Below, one piece after another: positions 4,766 through 6,945 of a DNA stretch of 6,945 nucleotides (position 1 is its first letter; each line of letters begins with the position of its first letter). Below the pieces are notes generated by a model that saw nothing but the letters and a program-made list of their open reading frames with translations, was not told the DNA's origin and made no database searches. Both the position numbers and the translations under genes were made by a program. Source of the DNA: Planctomycetota bacterium. GTDB lineage: Bacteria > Planctomycetota > UBA1135 > UBA2386. The stretch lies in contig JAGQQZ010000021.1 of assembly GCA_020425915.1 (NCBI GenBank), positions 1 through 6,945 on the forward strand, written 5' to 3'.

Positions 4766-6937
4766 ATGGACTCCGACCTCGACCGCAACCCACCATCCGC
4801 CGCACCGACACGACGGAGACTGATCGGCTGCTCACGGGATCGGACCCTGTTCGCCGTGGTCGACGACGGCGGCCGACCGATCGAACTCGTCAAGCGCTTC
4901 GAATCCGGCTCGCCGACCGACGCCGAGCACGAACTCGCCGCCTCCGACCTGGCCCGAGGACCCGGAGTGCCCCGATGTCGGGGCGTGAGCACCGACCCGG
5001 CGACCGGTCGTCCGACGTTGACCTTCGATTGGACGCGTGGCGTGGACCTGGCCGAACTCGTCCGACGCGAAGGCCCGTTGTCGGTGCCGCGCGCGGTCGC
5101 GATCGCGCGCGGGCTGGCCGACGTCCTGCGCCGCCTGCACGAATCGCTCGGCCCGAACGCCCCCCTCGGACTGGTCCATCGCGACGTCAAGCCATCCAAC
5201 GTGCTGGTTCACGAAGGGGACGAGCGCGTCGAGGTGAGCGTGATCGATCTCGAGCACCTCGTGCCCGCCTCGCACGACCACGTCGGAGCGACGTTCACCG
5301 GTGGCACCATCGGCTTCGCGCCGCCCGAGGCCCATCGAGGCGCGCCACCGAACGGGGCGTTCGACGTGTACGGCTTCGGTTGCTGCGTGCGGTTCCTGCT
5401 GACCGGCGAGCTCCCGCGTGGCGCGCGTGTTCCGACGTTCCGCGGTCGATCCATGTCCTGGACTCCCGACTCCGTCCGCGATCTCGTCGCGGATTCGATG
5501 AGTCCGGTCGCCGACCAGCGACCGACCTGGGCGGCGATCCTCGATCGTCTCGACGCCATCGAGACGTCGTGGCGGGGATCTCGCGCACTCGATTCGGCGC
5601 GCCGCGCGATGTCCGCGGCCGACTTCGTCCGCGCGGAGTCGTCGCTCGACACGGCTGCGGCGACGCTGAGCACGGACCGCTTGGCCCGTCTGCGCGCCGA
5701 CCTCGAGCGACGGCGTCACACGTGGTCGCGCTTGGACACGCTGCCGTTCGCAGCGAGTCCCGACCTCGACTCGCTCGCGCGCGCCGTCCGCACGGTGGCG
5801 TTGGGGTTGTCGCGCTTCCCCGGCAACGCGATCTGGCGCGAGCGCCGTATCGAAGTCCTCGAACTGCTGGCGGCGAGTCTCCCGACCGTTCCCGCAGAGG
5901 CCAAGCGCAACGAGCGCCAGGGCCATTTCGTCCACGCGCGTCGGATCCTGGAGGCCGCCCGCCGAGCCATCCATGCGGCCACTCGGCTCGGCAACCTCCC
6001 GCTCGATGGCTTCGATCCCGACCAGGTACCGCCGATCCTGCGCAGCCCCCTCCACGTGTTGGCGCTGGCCGAACAGAGCGCAGAATCCGCCGAGTCTCGC
6101 CATTCCGACCTGATCCGGCGAGTCGAAGCGGCGGAGACGGCTCTCGACCCGCACTCCGCCGAGTCGGCGATCGATGCCGCGGTCGCCGCCTACGGCGGCG
6201 CGAGCGAAGTCACCGCGGGCCTCAAGGAACGGCTCCACGAGTTCGAGTTCGTCATCGGGCGGATCGCCGGCGGACGAACCGCACTCGCCGAGGTCGACGC
6301 GACGATGCCCGAAGGCGGACTCGACCTCTCGCCGACGTTCGCATTCCTCGAGCGCTGCGCGGCGTGGGCCGGAGAGGCTTCGTCTCGAACGAGCTGCCGC
6401 GAACTCGTGCGCGAGTTCGACGCTCTACGGCGAGACCGACCGCACCTCCGCGAAGCGACCGAGCTCGCCGTCGTGCCGTTGCATTCCGCGCTCGCATCGC
6501 TCACGGACGACGCCTGGGAGCAGGTCGAGTCGGCCCAATCGGATCTCGAGTCCGTGCCGATCCCGATCCGTCCGCTGCAGGCAACACTCAACCAACTCGA
6601 CCGGTTGGAGTTGCTCGGCGCACTCGTCGACCGACCCGACCGGACCCGCGGCCAGCTCATCGACGCGATCGAATCCGTCCGACTCGGAGTCGAACGCGCG
6701 CGCGCGACCCGCGACCGACTCGCGCGTGGCGCCCGGCAGGCGATGGACCAGGGCCACCTGACGACCGCGTTGTACGAACTCGAGCGTGTCGCTTCGAACT
6801 TCGAGGACGAGACGTCCCAGGCACATCGCGCGCCGATCCGCGACCACTACGCCCGCGCCAAGGAACTGAAGCAGCGCGTCGAGGTGGCGCTGCGCCAGAA
6901 CCACGACCTCGCGACGCGCTTCCAACGAGCCGTCTAA
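4766..6937 (+). CDS. Hanks-type Ser/Thr protein kinase with long helical TPR-like C-terminal region
   Basis: This 723-residue protein has a kinase domain at about residues 17-268. Catalytic marks: the ATP-anchoring lysine in LVKRF (K43), a helix-C glutamate (E54 or E56), the HRDVKPSN catalytic loop (138-145; D140, K142, N145), the metal-binding D161 in IDLEHL, PPE (186-188) at the APE position, DVYGFG (200-205) and the closing Q-R-P (251-253). Two features are unusual: only one glycine (G21) remains in the nucleotide loop, and DFG reads DLE. The remaining 450 or so residues are charged, mostly helical, without membrane segments, and hold three TPR-like 20-residue units at 278-297, 379-398 and 656-675. 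The protein is therefore probably soluble and cytoplasmic, its tail binding partners. The ATG at 4766 lies just before the kinase fold; the frame stays open upstream to 3992 only opposite the activator gene. It is divergent from the sigma54-activator gene. Activity is likely; substrates are unknown. AGGA at 6939-6942 might be a ribosome site for a following gene. Confidence 0.93.
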   Translation: MDSDLDRNPPSAAPTRRRLIGCSRDRTLFAVVDDGGRPIELVKRFESGSPTDAEHELAASDLARGPGVPRCRGVSTDPATGRPTLTFDWTRGVDLAELVRREGPLSVPRAVAIARGLADVLRRLHESLGPNAPLGLVHRDVKPSNVLVHEGDERVEVSVIDLEHLVPASHDHVGATFTGGTIGFAPPEAHRGAPPNGAFDVYGFGCCVRFLLTGELPRGARVPTFRGRSMSWTPDSVRDLVADSMSPVADQRPTWAAILDRLDAIETSWRGSRALDSARRAMSAADFVRAESSLDTAAATLSTDRLARLRADLERRRHTWSRLDTLPFAASPDLDSLARAVRTVALGLSRFPGNAIWRERRIEVLELLAASLPTVPAEAKRNERQGHFVHARRILEAARRAIHAATRLGNLPLDGFDPDQVPPILRSPLHVLALAEQSAESAESRHSDLIRRVEAAETALDPHSAESAIDAAVAAYGGASEVTAGLKERLHEFEFVIGRIAGGRTALAEVDATMPEGGLDLSPTFAFLERCAAWAGEASSRTSCRELVREFDALRRDRPHLREATELAVVPLHSALASLTDDAWEQVESAQSDLESVPIPIRPLQATLNQLDRLELLGALVDRPDRTRGQLIDAIESVRLGVERARATRDRLARGARQAMDQGHLTTALYELERVASNFEDETSQAHRAPIRDHYARAKELKQRVEVALRQNHDLATRFQRAV

Positions 6938-6945
6938 CAGGACGA

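Noticed and set aside
4832..6238. Long - strand open frame opposite the kinase
   Set aside because: It is antisense to intact kinase motifs, its composition is typical of reverse-frame translation in GC-rich DNA, and no domain is seen.

Overview
The window is GC-rich with strongly G/C-biased third codon positions, tightly packed, and carries bacterial signalling genes. A Hanks-type Ser/Thr kinase with a long soluble helical tail, an FHA-GAF-sigma54 activator and a SpoIIE-type PP2C phosphatase together, plus poor Shine-Dalgarno sequences, suggest a planctomycete-like or myxobacterial-like organism. That placement is an inference from gene style; nothing here fixes the taxonomy. I see no tRNA, rRNA, CRISPR array, insertion sequence or phage gene.

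Layout, left to right. (1) The 3' part of a SpoIIE-type Ser/Thr phosphatase on the + strand, cut by the left edge, ends at 839. (2) A BtuF-like helical-backbone metal/cobalamin receptor on the - strand (840-1619) meets it tail to tail: the two stop codons form one TGATCA palindrome with no base between them. (3) A 209-base gap (1620-1828) holds a possible weak promoter for the receptor gene and, at its right end, a GC-rich hairpin directly after the stop codon of the next gene. (4) Two - strand genes form a likely operon, transcribed right to left: an FHA-GAF-AAA+-Fis sigma54-dependent activator (2759-4624), then, 36 bases further on, a TIGR04168-type calcineurin-like metallophosphoesterase (1829-2722). 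(5) A 141-base divergent control region (4625-4765) has a pair of long direct repeats 44 bases apart and two overlapping, oppositely facing promoter-like elements. (6) A 723-residue Ser/Thr protein kinase on the + strand (4766-6937) has an N-terminal kinase domain and about 450 residues of helical, TPR-like sequence. The window ends 8 bases after its stop.

How the genes may work together: the kinase and the sigma54 activator share a control region and are the best candidates for one regulatory unit, with the kinase acting on the activator or on its target. The metallophosphoesterase rides in the activator's operon. The SpoIIE-type phosphatase lies 2 kb from that operon and could oppose the kinase, but this is only proximity. 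The receptor gene seems unrelated. The most unusual parts are the degenerate FHA domain of the activator, the degenerate glycine loop and DLE motif of the kinase, and the repeat pair between them.
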